Assembly (NCBI RefSeq): GCF_039526385.1
Contig: NZ_BAAAIX010000033.1
Location: 1-64,000 of the forward strand
From: Luteococcus peritonei
Lineage (GTDB): Bacteria; Actinomycetota; Actinomycetes; Propionibacteriales; Propionibacteriaceae
DNA: 64,000 nt
Direction of reading: 5' to 3'
The notes under the pieces are model-generated. The model saw nothing but the letters and a program-made list of their open reading frames with translations. It made no database searches and was not told the origin of the DNA. A program made the position numbers and the translations under genes. Of the stretch, positions 9,429-18,143 are shown piece after piece. Numbering within the stretch: the first letter of the stretch is position 1; every line of letters begins with the position of its first letter.

Positions 9429-10739
9429 GTGAGCCTGCCTGAACCAGAACGCCGAGACACCCGGCTGGACCGTTATGTGTCCAGCTACTCCGAGCGGACC
9501 CAGGGGATGCGTGCCTCCGCCGTGCGCGCCCTGTTCGCCGTGGCCAACCGGCCCGAGGTGGTCTCCCTGGCAGGCGGCATGCCGAACATCGCGGACCTGC
9601 CACTCGACGTCGTCTCGCAGACCCTGTCCGAACTGGTGCTGACCCGCGGCACCCAGGCCATGCAGTACGGCTCCGGCCAGGGCGAGCCGATGATCCGCGA
9701 GCAGATCTGCGAGGTGATGGCGCTGGAGGGCATCCGCGCGCACCCCGATGACATCACCGTCACCTGCGGCTCCCAGCAGGGGCTTGACCTGGTGACGCGG
9801 ATCTTCTGCGACCCCGGCGACGTGGTGCTCGCCGAGGCCCCCAGCTATGTCGGCGCGCTGGGCACCTTCGGCAGCTACCAGTGCGAGGTGGTTCACGTCG
9901 CCATGGACGACGACGGCCTGCAGCCCGACGCACTGCGCGCCGCCGCCGAGGCCTGCATCCGGGCCGGCCAGAAGCCGAAGTTCCTCTACACCATCCCCAA
10001 CTTCAACAATCCCTCCGGCATCACGATGACCATGCAGCGCCGCGAGCAGGTGCTCCAGGTCTGTCGCGAGCTGGACATCCTGGTGGTGGAGGACAATCCC
10101 TACGGCCTGCTCACCCTCGACTCCGATCCGGTGCCCGCGATCCGCTCGCTGGACGCCGAGCAGGTGATCTACCTGGGTTCGTTCTCCAAGACCTTCGCCC
10201 CCGGCTTCCGGCTGGGTTGGGTGCTGGCCCCGCACGCGGTGCGCGAGAAGCTGGTGCTGGCCCAGGAGTCGGCCACGCTGTGCCCGCCGGTCTTCAGCCA
10301 GTTCGCCGTGAGCGCCTACCTGTCCAACCATGACTGGAAGGGGCAGATCGTCTCCTTCAAGGACATGTACCGCTCCCGTCGCGACGCCATGCTGGAGGCA
10401 CTGCGCGAGTACATGCCGCCGGGCACCACCTGGACCGAGCCGAAGGGCGGCTTCTTCGTCTGGGTGACGCTGCCGGAGGGCCTGGACTCGCAGGCCATGC
10501 TGCCACGCGCGGTGACCGCCCGGGTGGCCTACACCCCCGGCACCGCCTTCTATGCCGACGGGCTGGGCTCGCGCAACATGCGGCTGTCCTACTGCTTCCC
10601 CACGCCCGACCGGATCCGGGAGGGCGTGCGGCGCCTGGCCGATGTCGTGAACCGCGAGTTCGAGCTGCACCAGACCTTCGGCCTGGACACCTCCCCCACC
10701 CATCGCCGCAGCGTGGGCCCCGGCCCGGACCTGCAGTGA
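9429..10739 (+). CDS. Class I/II PLP aminotransferase
   Basis: A 436-residue fold-type I aminotransferase of the MocR/2-aminoadipate-aminotransferase subgroup, without a DNA-binding domain. Landmarks are LAGGMPN near the N-terminus, YGSGQGEP, the substrate-pocket segment YTIPNFNNPSG, and the PLP lysine in LGSFSKTFAPGFRLGW; GSRNMRLSY carries the carboxylate-binding arginine. The GTG at 9429 follows AGGGGG. It precedes a ddl-family ligase by 29 bp, so the two are probably cotranscribed. The amino donor cannot be told from sequence. Confidence 0.88.
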   Translation: MSLPEPERRDTRLDRYVSSYSERTQGMRASAVRALFAVANRPEVVSLAGGMPNIADLPLDVVSQTLSELVLTRGTQAMQYGSGQGEPMIREQICEVMALEGIRAHPDDITVTCGSQQGLDLVTRIFCDPGDVVLAEAPSYVGALGTFGSYQCEVVHVAMDDDGLQPDALRAAAEACIRAGQKPKFLYTIPNFNNPSGITMTMQRREQVLQVCRELDILVVEDNPYGLLTLDSDPVPAIRSLDAEQVIYLGSFSKTFAPGFRLGWVLAPHAVREKLVLAQESATLCPPVFSQFAVSAYLSNHDWKGQIVSFKDMYRSRRDAMLEALREYMPPGTTWTEPKGGFFVWVTLPEGLDSQAMLPRAVTARVAYTPGTAFYADGLGSRNMRLSYCFPTPDRIREGVRRLADVVNREFELHQTFGLDTSPTHRRSVGPGPDLQ

Positions 10740-10768
10740 CCACCCTCGTCCCGTCCCCGGAGGCAGAC

Positions 10769-11755
10769 ATGGCAGAGAACAAGAACCATCCCGTGGTCGT
10801 GCTGGCAGGAGGCCTGTCCCACGAGCGTGACGTCTCGCTGCGCTCGGGTCGCCGGGTGGCCCAGGCGCTGCGCGAGTCCGGCTACGAGGTGGTCGAGTCG
10901 GACATGAACTCCGAGGTGGTGGACCTGATCGCCCGGCTGGACGACCCGGTCGTGGTGCCGATGCTGCACGGCGGTCCCGGCGAGGACGGTGCCCTGCGCG
11001 AAGTGCTGCAACTGCTCGACGTTCCCTTCGTGGGCTGTCCCGGCGACGTCTGCCGCGTGGTCTTCGACAAGTCCGTGGCAGGCACCGTGGTGGCCCGTCG
11101 GGGCTTCAACGCCCCCGAGCAGGTGGCGCTGCCCCACGACATCTTCCGCGAGCTGGGCGCCACCCGCCTGGTGGAGGCCCTGGCCGAGCGGCTCGGCTTC
11201 CCGATGATCGTCAAGCCGGCCCGCAGCGGCTCCGCGCTGGGCACCACCAAGGTCAACTCGCTCGACGAACTGCCGCAGGCCCTGGTGGCCGCCTACGCCT
11301 ACGGCCCCACGGCCGTCGTCGAGGAGTACATCCCCGGGACCGAGGTGGCCGTCACGGTGCTGGTGCGCAATGACGAGCTGCAGGTGCTGCCCGCCATCGA
11401 GATCCGTCCCGAGTCCGGCATCTACGACTACAGCGCCCGCTACACCGCCGGCTCGACGCGCTTCATCGTCCCCGCGGGCCTGGACCGCACCGGCGCCGAG
11501 AACGTCGACGCGCTGGCCCGCGGTGTGGTGGAGGCGCTCAAGCTCGACGGACCCGTGCGCGTGGACATGATCGTGGACGACGAGGGCCAGGCCTGGTTCC
11601 TGGAGGCCAACGTCGCCCCGGGCATGACCGAGACCTCACTGGTGCCGATGGCCCTGGAGGCCGCCGGTCTGGACCTGGGCGAGGTCTATGGCCGCTTCGT
11701 GGAGCAGGCGGCCGAGGACACCGCCCGTCGGCGTGCTCGTGCGGAGCAGCCATGA
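10769..11755 (+). CDS. ddl: D-alanine--D-alanine ligase family (ATP-grasp)
   Basis: A 328-residue ATP-grasp ligase; Ddl joins two D-alanines for the peptidoglycan stem peptide. It has the N-terminal VVVLAGGLSHERDVSLRSG signature, the ATP-binding FPMIVKPARSGSALG, and VEEYIPGTEVAV followed by the metal-binding FLEANVAPGM. I chose the ATG at 10769, with GGAGG 5-6 bases before it, over a GTG at 10736 that overlaps the preceding stop. Its end overlaps SURF1 by 4 bp. Whether this is the housekeeping Ddl or a paralogue with another substrate (its partner is an aminotransferase) is open. Confidence 0.85.
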   Translation: MAENKNHPVVVLAGGLSHERDVSLRSGRRVAQALRESGYEVVESDMNSEVVDLIARLDDPVVVPMLHGGPGEDGALREVLQLLDVPFVGCPGDVCRVVFDKSVAGTVVARRGFNAPEQVALPHDIFRELGATRLVEALAERLGFPMIVKPARSGSALGTTKVNSLDELPQALVAAYAYGPTAVVEEYIPGTEVAVTVLVRNDELQVLPAIEIRPESGIYDYSARYTAGSTRFIVPAGLDRTGAENVDALARGVVEALKLDGPVRVDMIVDDEGQAWFLEANVAPGMTETSLVPMALEAAGLDLGEVYGRFVEQAAEDTARRRARAEQP

Positions 11756-12444
11756 CCCAGCGGCTCAAGCAGCTCCTGGTGGCGCTCGGTGGCGGCGCCA
11801 TCTGCCTGCTGTTCGTCTTCCTGGGCCTGTGGCAGATGCAGGTCTTCGAGTCGCAGAAGAGCGACAGCACCGCGCAGCGTGCGGCTGAGCCGCCTCGTGA
11901 GCTCGAGGCAAACCTCACCGCCGAGGGCAAGGTCGGCGACCTCTACGGTCGCACCGTCACCGTGAGCGGCCACTACCTCCCCGCTGCCCAGCACCTGGTG
12001 GGCACCGAACGTCCGCTGCGGGTGCTCACCGCCTTCCGTACGGACCAGGGACGAACCCTGGCCGTGGTCCGCGGCACCACTGACGCTGATGAGGCCCCCG
12101 CTCCCCCCACCGGCCAGCAGACCGTCGAGGGCATCATCCTGCCCACCCAGGGCTCCGACGGGGGCCCGGTCTCCACCGAGGTCCCGGCGGGCACCATGAG
12201 CACCGTGCGCCTCGAGCAGCTGGTGCAGGAGTGGCCCACCCCGATGCTGGACGGCTTCGTCACCCTGAAGCCAGCCCTGAGCGAGCAGCAGGGGCTGGTG
12301 TCCACCGAGGCACCGGTTCCCGACACCGAGGGCGGCCGCGTCCGCAACCAGGGCTATGCACTCCAGTGGTGGGCCTTCGCGGGCTTCGGTGCGGTGCTGA
12401 CCACCATCGCCGTACGCAACCTCCGCCCCCGCGACGAGGACTGA
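11752..12444 (+). CDS. SURF1-family cytochrome oxidase assembly protein
   Basis: A 230-residue membrane protein of the SURF1/Shy1 family, which helps insert heme into cytochrome c oxidase. It shows the two characteristic hydrophobic ends: the N-terminal helix with LGLWQM (about 12-26) and the C-terminal helix after the conserved NQGYALQWWAFA (about 200-220), around a periplasmic loop. It overlaps ddl by ATGA. Several aligned features of the loop are less conserved, as in other actinobacterial members. Confidence 0.85.
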   Translation: MTQRLKQLLVALGGGAICLLFVFLGLWQMQVFESQKSDSTAQRAAEPPRELEANLTAEGKVGDLYGRTVTVSGHYLPAAQHLVGTERPLRVLTAFRTDQGRTLAVVRGTTDADEAPAPPTGQQTVEGIILPTQGSDGGPVSTEVPAGTMSTVRLEQLVQEWPTPMLDGFVTLKPALSEQQGLVSTEAPVPDTEGGRVRNQGYALQWWAFAGFGAVLTTIAVRNLRPRDED

Positions 12445-12525
12445 GCTCGGACCGCTAGGCCCGGTGGGTGTCTGGCTGCGGCCCTGGGCCGCCGAGCCCT
12501 GGTGGCCGCTGGGTAGGCTGGGGTC

Positions 12526-12924
12526 GTGACCATCTCCGATGACGACTACGTGGCCGAGCTTGACGAACAGGACCTCCGCGGCATCCGCGGTGCCCTGTCC
12601 CGCTACCGCTTCTTCGCCTACACCACCGGCGTGCTGCTGATCTTGCTGGTGTGCGTCGGCATGCCTATGAAGTACCTGGCCCACGACGACCGCGTGGTGA
12701 CCTGGACCGGCATCCCCCACGGCTGGCTCTACATGGGCCTCTTGATCACCGCCTACGATCTTGGTCGGCGGGCTCGCTGGTCCTGGCCGCAGCTGCTCTC
12801 CATCGCGCTGGCCGGCACCATCCCCTTCCTGTCCTTCGTGGCCGAGCACTTCGCCCGCAAGGATGTGCGTGAGAAGTTGGCGATCTGGGAACAGCGTGTG
12901 CTCGGCTCTGCCGTGCAGCTGTGA
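12526..12924 (+). CDS. DUF3817 integral membrane protein
   Basis: A 132-residue protein with three predicted membrane helices (about 30-48, 66-84, 90-110) and the DUF3817 pattern FAYTTGVLLILL ... VTWTGIPHGWLYMG. A DUF3817 gene commonly follows SURF1 in actinobacteria, as here after 81 bp. Function unknown. The start is a GTG at 12526. Confidence 0.8.
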   Translation: MTISDDDYVAELDEQDLRGIRGALSRYRFFAYTTGVLLILLVCVGMPMKYLAHDDRVVTWTGIPHGWLYMGLLITAYDLGRRARWSWPQLLSIALAGTIPFLSFVAEHFARKDVREKLAIWEQRVLGSAVQL

Positions 12925-13010
12925 CCAGCACCGACACCTGAATTACATACTTGTCATTTAGGGAATTTATCGACAATTGCCTCCGGCGGACGCCGCTGAC
13001 CAAAGACGCA

Positions 13011-13045
13011 ATCGCCCCGGGCGCCAAGATGGCACCCGGGGCGAT
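13011..13045 (-). terminator. parB terminator hairpin
   Basis: A 15-bp stem (13011-13025 with 13031-13045) with a 5-base loop. On the minus-strand transcript the one imperfect pair becomes a G-U wobble and a short U-rich stretch follows, so it terminates the parAB operon, which ends at 13063. Confidence 0.65.
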
Positions 13046-13062
13046 CGTCGTCCTGGAGAGTC

Positions 13063-13998
13063 TCAGAACTCCTTGGCGTTCACGATGTTGAGGATGCGCT
13101 CAAGATCATCTTCACTGGCGAACTCGATGGTGATCTTGCCCTTGTTGCGGCCGATGTCCACCTTCACCCGGGTGTCGAAGTGGTCCGAGAGCGACGAGCT
13201 GAGCTCCATGGCCCGAGGTGTCGGCTCCTTGGGTCCACGGCTCTTGCGCTGCACCGGCGTGGTGCCGTCCCCCATGGCGACGATCTCCTCGACGGCGCGG
13301 ACCGACAGCCCCTCGGCGACGATGCGCTGCGCCAACCGCTCCTGGGCCAGCGGGTCCTCCACCATCAGCAGGGCCCGGGCATGGCCGGCGGAGAGGACGC
13401 CCGCGGCGACGCGTCGCTGCACCGGAGCCGGCAGACGCAGCAGACGGATGGTGTTGCTGATCTGCGGCCGTGACCTCTTGATCTTGGTCGCCAGCTCTTC
13501 CTGGGTGCACCCGAAGTCGCTCAGCATCTGCTGGTAGGCGGCGGCCTCTTCCAGAGGGTTGAGCTGGGCCCGGTGCAGGTTCTCCAGCAGCGCGTCGCGC
13601 AGCAGGTCGCCGTCGTCGGTGCCGCGCACGATCGCGGGGACCTTCTCCAGCCCGGCGGCCGTGGTGGCTCGCCAGCGACGCTCGCCCATGATCAACTCGT
13701 ACTGGTCGTCGCCCACGGCGCGGACCACGATCGGCTGAAGGACGCCGACCTCCTGGATCGACTCCACCAGCTCGTTGAGCGCTTCCTCGTCGAAGACGGT
13801 ACGCGGCTGCTTCGGATTGGGCCGGATCGCGGAGACCGGAATCAACTGGAAGTATGAGCCGTCTTCCAAGGGCTGACTAGGGGTTTCATCCTGGTCATCG
13901 GTCGGCTGCGGAGTCTTGCGGGGCGTCTCGTCCACATCGGTGCGCTGGAAGAGTTCTCCCAGTCCACGGCCGAGTCCGGACTGGTGCTTCGCGGGCAT
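13063..13998 (-). CDS. parB: Chromosome partitioning protein ParB
   Basis: A 311-residue CTPase clamp that binds parS and loads SMC/ParA-driven segregation. The N-terminal SGLGRGLGELF linker that contacts ParA is present, then the ParB/Srx domain with RPNPKQPR and the CTP-binding GERRWRA (about 105-111), the central helix-turn-helix around EELATKIKRSRPQISNTIRL, and a C-terminal dimerisation domain. The ATG at 13998 overlaps the parA stop by one base (TGATG), so the pair is translationally coupled. Several perfect parS sites lie upstream of the operon. Confidence 0.96.
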   Translation of the reverse strand: MPAKHQSGLGRGLGELFQRTDVDETPRKTPQPTDDQDETPSQPLEDGSYFQLIPVSAIRPNPKQPRTVFDEEALNELVESIQEVGVLQPIVVRAVGDDQYELIMGERRWRATTAAGLEKVPAIVRGTDDGDLLRDALLENLHRAQLNPLEEAAAYQQMLSDFGCTQEELATKIKRSRPQISNTIRLLRLPAPVQRRVAAGVLSAGHARALLMVEDPLAQERLAQRIVAEGLSVRAVEEIVAMGDGTTPVQRKSRGPKEPTPRAMELSSSLSDHFDTRVKVDIGRNKGKITIEFASEDDLERILNIVNAKEF

Positions 13999-14867
13999 CA
14001 ACGGGCCTTTCCACGGTTGGCGATCTCCTGGGCGGCACGCCAGTAGGCCTTGGCGCCGGCGGAGGTGGGGTCGAACTGCAGCAGCGTCTGGCCGTAGCTG
14101 GGAGCTTCGGCGATACGGACACTGCGGGGGATCTGTGAGCCCAGGGTCTGGTCGGAGAAGTGCTTGCGCACCTCGCGGGCCACCTGTGCCGAGAGCTTGG
14201 TGCGGGCGTCGAACATGGTCAGCAGCACGGTGGACAGATCAAGATCAGGATTGAGCTCCCGCTGGACCACAGTGATGGTGTTCATCAGCTGCGAGACACC
14301 CTCCAGCGCGTAGTACTCGCACTGGATCGGAATGATGATCTCCCCGGCGGCCACCAGGGCATTCAAGGTCAACAGGCCCAGCGACGGCGGACAGTCCATC
14401 AGGACGTAGTCGACCTCGGCGGTCTTGAGGAAGTTGCGGATGGCCCGCGCCAGACGCTGTTCTCGGCCGACCTGCTGCACCAGTTGAATCTCGGCGCCGG
14501 CCAGGTCGACCGTCGCCGGCATCACGCGCAGATTGAGAGCCTCGGGGGAGTCGACCAACACGTCCTCGATCGCCACGCCGTCCAGAAGCACCTCGTAGGT
14601 GCCAGGAGTTCCTGGCCCGTGCTCCACACCCAGTGCGGTGGAGGCGTTGCCCTGGGGATCCAGGTCCAGCACCACGACACGCAGCCCGCCCTCGGCGAGC
14701 GAGGCCGCGAGGTTCACCGTGGTGGTGGTCTTTCCGACGCCACCCTTCTGGTTCACGACAACCATGACTCGGGGTGCTGATGGCTTGGGGAAGTCGCGCT
14801 TCACGTCCCGGGGAATGATGCGCGGGGTACCGGGAACCCGTTGGGTTTCGGTGGTGGCGGTGCTCAC
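13998..14867 (-). CDS. parA: Chromosome partitioning ATPase ParA
   Basis: A 289-residue Walker-type ATPase (ParA/Soj) that moves ParB-parS complexes over the nucleoid. The deviant Walker A KGGVGKTT is at about 41-48; VVLDLDPQGNA and VLMDCPPSLG are the A' and B motifs. I chose the GTG at 14867, which has GGAAGG upstream; the open frame reaches 14918, but that extension would translate the parS site at 14900-14913 (as FHVK). First gene of the parA-parB operon. Confidence 0.95.
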   Translation of the reverse strand: MSTATTETQRVPGTPRIIPRDVKRDFPKPSAPRVMVVVNQKGGVGKTTTTVNLAASLAEGGLRVVVLDLDPQGNASTALGVEHGPGTPGTYEVLLDGVAIEDVLVDSPEALNLRVMPATVDLAGAEIQLVQQVGREQRLARAIRNFLKTAEVDYVLMDCPPSLGLLTLNALVAAGEIIIPIQCEYYALEGVSQLMNTITVVQRELNPDLDLSTVLLTMFDARTKLSAQVAREVRKHFSDQTLGSQIPRSVRIAEAPSYGQTLLQFDPTSAGAKAYWRAAQEIANRGKAR

Positions 14868-14899
14868 GCGTTGCGACCTTCCTGCACTCGTGAGGCCGC

Positions 14900-14913
14900 G
14901 TTTCACGTGAAAC
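14900..14913. promoter_or_regulatory. parS site 1
   Basis: GTTTCACGTGAAAC, the exact 14-bp parS core bound by ParB in actinobacteria and Bacillus. It lies 33 bp upstream of the parA start. Confidence 0.92.
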
Positions 14914-15255
14914 TGCACCCTCGTTGATGGGCTTTCAGTCTACAAGATCAGCTCACGGGAATCACATGGCTGTGCTTCTCAGCGAAGGGCCACGGATCGG
15001 TCTCGCGGGAGCGTGTCGTCGCTGCGCGGTGACGTCGAAGGCGCGTGGTGCCCGCAGACTCGTGGTGATGGTCCGAGTCCGAGCGTGGGAGTTGGGGTGG
15101 AGCAGAGCTTGCGGGGGTCGGCGTCTGCGGGAGATGCAGTTGAGCGCTGCCGATGCCGCGACGGGCACGGGCACCTCGGCCATTCGGGCTGGCGTCGTGA
15201 CTGGTCACCTCGGGCTCACAGGAAGAGCGGACGACGGTAGCCGTTCTGTCATCGA

Positions 15256-15269
15256 GTTTCACGTGAAAC
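15256..15269. promoter_or_regulatory. parS site 2
   Basis: Second exact copy of GTTTCACGTGAAAC, 356 bp from site 1, in the gene-free region. Confidence 0.92.
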
Positions 15270-15956
15270 CTTGGGCGCCATGCCTCTCGGGTGAGTGAAC
15301 CGCCCAGACGTTTGCGGCGGCGGCGACTACCCCAAGGACGGGCGCCCGCGAGCCCACCGAGCAGGGCCCGAGCGCGATGTCTGGGCGCCGACGCTGGCCA
15401 TGCTGCCCACTCATCGTGGACGGGCGCAATTGGTGTCACCTGGTGGACAGCCCCGTCTACAGATCGGCGTGATGCAGGCCCGGTTGTCAGATCGCGCCCG
15501 CGCGAACGGTCGCCGCCTGGTGATCTGCCGCCTGGAGCCAGCTGGGTCTGGAGGTGGCTTGTCATCGGGCTGCGCCGACCGGTCGGTGGACCAACGATGA
15601 AAAGCCATCACTGTCCGCGGACGCTCCTCGGAGCAGTAACCGCAGCAGGCGGCACGGCGCACCGAGGGCCGTAGGGATCCGCAGCCTCACACGTGCAGTG
15701 CGACCACGTTGGCTGTGCCTAGGCCCCCAGGGGCTGTTCCCAGCGAGCCGACCCTCACTCCGTGCTGAGGTCGTGCTGCCGGGCCGCCTTCGCCCAGGCC
15801 ACCCGGCCAAGGAACACCACGATCCAGGCAGGCCATTGGCGTCCCTCCCCCACAGAACCCACGCCCGCAGCGTCCACTGGCGTCACTGGTCAACGGCCAC
15901 ATTCCGACGTTGAAACGGACGGAGGGGCAGACAGGTCCGGGTACCGCGATTCTGAC

Positions 15957-15970
15957 GTTTCACGTGAAAC
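15957..15970. promoter_or_regulatory. parS site 3
   Basis: Third exact copy of GTTTCACGTGAAAC, about 40 bp beyond the end of rsmG. Confidence 0.92.
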
Positions 15971-16009
15971 CCAACGGCGAGACCCGCGTCGAGGGACGGC
16001 CGGGCCGGT

Positions 16010-16624
16010 TCAGGCCGAGCGCCGCACCACGAGTGCCTGGGTCACCTCGGCCTCAGAATGAGCGCGGACCTGGAAGACCTCGGCGCGGAGCTTGCTGGCC
16101 TCCAGGAGTTTGGCAGCGTCATCGATCTCGTCGTAGACGCTCTCGCCCTTCAGGGCCACCAGCCGTCCATCTGGGTAGAACAGGGGAGTGCACCAGCCCA
16201 GGAGCTTCTTGAGGTTGGCGACGGCCCGACAGGTGACCACGTCGTAGACCTCGTCGGAGTCCTCCGCCCGACCACGCACCACCGTGACCCGGTCATCCAG
16301 CCCCAGCTCCGCCACCGTCTCCTTGAGGAAGGTGTGCCGGCGAAGCAGGGGCTCGAGCAGGGCGATCTCGAGGTCAGGTCGGAGAATGGCCAGCGGGATA
16401 CCCGGTAGTCCGGCACCACTGCCGACATCGACCATCCGTGCCCCGTCGGGAATCAGTCCGGCCAGAGCTGCGGAGTTGAGGATGTGGCGGTCCCACAAGC
16501 GATCCTTCTCGCGGGGACCCAGAAGTCCCCAGTCGATACCCTTGCTGGCAAGAATGTCGACATATTTACTAATTGTCTTGTAGCTATCCTGATAGACGGC
16601 TTCTGCTTGCGCCTGGGCGTCCAC
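16010..16624 (-). CDS. rsmG: 16S rRNA (guanine-527-N7)-methyltransferase RsmG
   Basis: A 204-residue SAM-dependent enzyme that makes m7G527 in 16S rRNA, where loss gives low-level streptomycin resistance. It shows the GidB pattern: LWDRHILNSAAL, the SAM motif VDVGSGAGLPGIPLAI, LLEPLLRRHTFLKE and VTCRAVANLKKLL. The GTG at 16624 follows GAGGAGAG; the frame extends to 16678 but without a ribosome site. In most actinobacteria rsmG sits directly between jag and parA; here a hydrolase gene and parS-bearing gaps interrupt that order. Confidence 0.95.
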   Translation of the reverse strand: MDAQAQAEAVYQDSYKTISKYVDILASKGIDWGLLGPREKDRLWDRHILNSAALAGLIPDGARMVDVGSGAGLPGIPLAILRPDLEIALLEPLLRRHTFLKETVAELGLDDRVTVVRGRAEDSDEVYDVVTCRAVANLKKLLGWCTPLFYPDGRLVALKGESVYDEIDDAAKLLEASKLRAEVFQVRAHSEAEVTQALVVRRSA

Positions 16625-16671
16625 GACTCTCCTCGTTGCGGTGAGACACCAGCCTACCGAGACAGCAGTTG

Positions 16672-16685
16672 GTTCCACGTGAAAC
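16672..16685. promoter_or_regulatory. parS-like site 4
   Basis: GTTCCACGTGAAAC differs from the perfect core at one base, a position that is variable among known Bacillus subtilis parS sites. It is 48 bp upstream of rsmG. Confidence 0.75.
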
Positions 16686-17109
16686 CGGCTGCACCCTGCA
16701 GGAGGACCCCACGAGGCTCCCGCCAGGGGCCATCAGGTGAACCCGCCACGTGTGGTGACGTGAGCGGTGGCGGTGGATGCCCCAGCACTGGCAGGCGCTG
16801 CACTTCCGTGGGAGGAAACTTGAGCATCGCACCCACCGGAGCGAGACCCGCACCACACCCCTGGCGGACGTCCCTGGCCGCACCCCACGAACCCACGGAA
16901 GGGTCGTCGGACTCATCGCCCAGGATGCGCCGCTGCACCATCCCACTCACATGCACCTGGCCACCCGTTCCATGCGATGGACGGGGCCACCACTGGTGGT
17001 GGAGGCCCACCCGGCGGGTTGCTCGCATCTGGGCATGACAGGCGCAGCTTCGTAATAAGCAGGACCCAGGACTCTGGCAGCAGGCCTTCACCGGTGGGAG
17101 CATCTGTAC
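16686..17109. other. Intergenic stretch between rsmG and hydrolase
   Basis: About 420 bp between divergent genes. No credible reading frame or RNA gene; promoters for both sides must lie here but no strong -35/-10 pair stands out. Confidence 0.4.
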
Positions 17110-17964
17110 ATGGACGAGACCACCTTCACCATCACGACTGCCGATGGGCAGGACCTGCAGGTCTACCGCTGGGCACCCTCGGGCACGCCACGAGCCGTCG
17201 TCCAGGTGCAGCACGGACTGGGGGAGCACGGCGGACGCTATCGCCGTTTCGCCGAGGCACTCACCGAGGCCGGCTACCTGGTCTGTGCCCCCGACTCGCA
17301 CGCCTCCGGCCGCAGTGCCGGCAACGGCTACGGCGTGTGGGGCCCCGACGGATGGAAGGGGTGGGTGGATGACATCGCTGTCCTGGCCCGTCGGATCCAT
17401 CAGGACGAGCCCGGCCTGCCGCTGGCCCTGTTCGGCCACAGCCTGGGTTCCTTCGGCACGCAGCAGTTCCTGCTCGACCATGGCGACCTGGTGGACGCGG
17501 TCGTTCTGTCCGGCACCACCGAGCCCGCCGGCATGGCCCAGGCCCTCGGTGGGGACGAGCCGGCCGACCTCACCAGCTTCAACGAGCAGTTCGAGCAGCG
17601 CACCGGCTTCGAGTGGCTCTCTCGCGATGCCGACGAGGTGGACCGCTATGTCGTCGACGAGGCCTGTGGCTGGCAGCCCGAGCCCTTCGTCGGGATCGAG
17701 ACCCTGGCGCAGGCCGCCGACCCGGAGCGCCTGGCCGCGATCCCCACCGACCTGCCCGTGCTCATCATCTCCGGCGACCAGGACCCGGTGGCCGGCCCCA
17801 GCGCACTCGGGCCCCAGGTGGTGGGGGAGCGCTACCGCCAGGTCGGCCTCACCGATGTCACCGTCACGCTCTACCCCGAGGCACGCCACGAGCTGCTCAA
17901 CGAGACGAACCGTGACGAGGTGACCGCCGACGTGCTGGCCTTCCTGGACCGCACCGTGGGCTGA
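17110..17964 (+). CDS. Alpha/beta hydrolase, monoacylglycerol-lipase/lysophospholipase type
   Basis: A 284-residue serine hydrolase of the S33/lysophospholipase group. Catalytic triad by motif: serine in GHSLGS (about 109-114), aspartate in ISGDQDPV, histidine in EARHELLNE. The oxyanion segment is VQHGLGEHGGRY. No signal peptide, so it is cytosolic or membrane-peripheral. It lies on the plus strand inside the otherwise minus-strand jag-rsmG-parA block, which points to insertion at this locus. Likely acts on lipid esters; substrate unknown. Confidence 0.88.
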   Translation: MDETTFTITTADGQDLQVYRWAPSGTPRAVVQVQHGLGEHGGRYRRFAEALTEAGYLVCAPDSHASGRSAGNGYGVWGPDGWKGWVDDIAVLARRIHQDEPGLPLALFGHSLGSFGTQQFLLDHGDLVDAVVLSGTTEPAGMAQALGGDEPADLTSFNEQFEQRTGFEWLSRDADEVDRYVVDEACGWQPEPFVGIETLAQAADPERLAAIPTDLPVLIISGDQDPVAGPSALGPQVVGERYRQVGLTDVTVTLYPEARHELLNETNRDEVTADVLAFLDRTVG

Positions 17965-18091
17965 CCACGCGGCCCAGCTGGTCACCAGCCGGGCGCCGAC
18001 AGACTCGTCGAGACTGGCCTAGTCGGTGCAGCAGCGCCCTCACCAGCACGGATGCGGGCCGATGACCCACCCGTCGCCGTCGGACATGCAA

Positions 18092-18125
18092 CAGGGGCTG
18101 GACGGTGAGTCCCGTCCAGCCCCTG
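18092..18125 (-). terminator. jag-operon terminator hairpin
   Basis: Perfect 14-bp stem (18092-18105 with 18112-18125) and a 6-base loop, just beyond the jag stop and facing the hydrolase gene; probably serves both strands. Confidence 0.7.
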
Positions 18126-18143
18126 CTCGGTCGTCTGCAGCGA

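Larger units (their letters stand above)
14868..16009. other. Gene-free centromere-like stretch with parS sites
   Basis: 1.1 kb between parA and rsmG, both on the minus strand. No reading frame here has the codon pattern or residue composition of the neighbouring genes. It holds three perfect 14-bp parS sites (annotated separately). Nothing else is recognisable. Confidence 0.7.

Noticed and set aside
14948..15565. Minus-strand frame of 205 codons in the parA-rsmG gap
   Set aside because: Low-complexity Arg/Ser/Pro-rich translation, no ribosome site, and it runs through a parS site; taken as chance.
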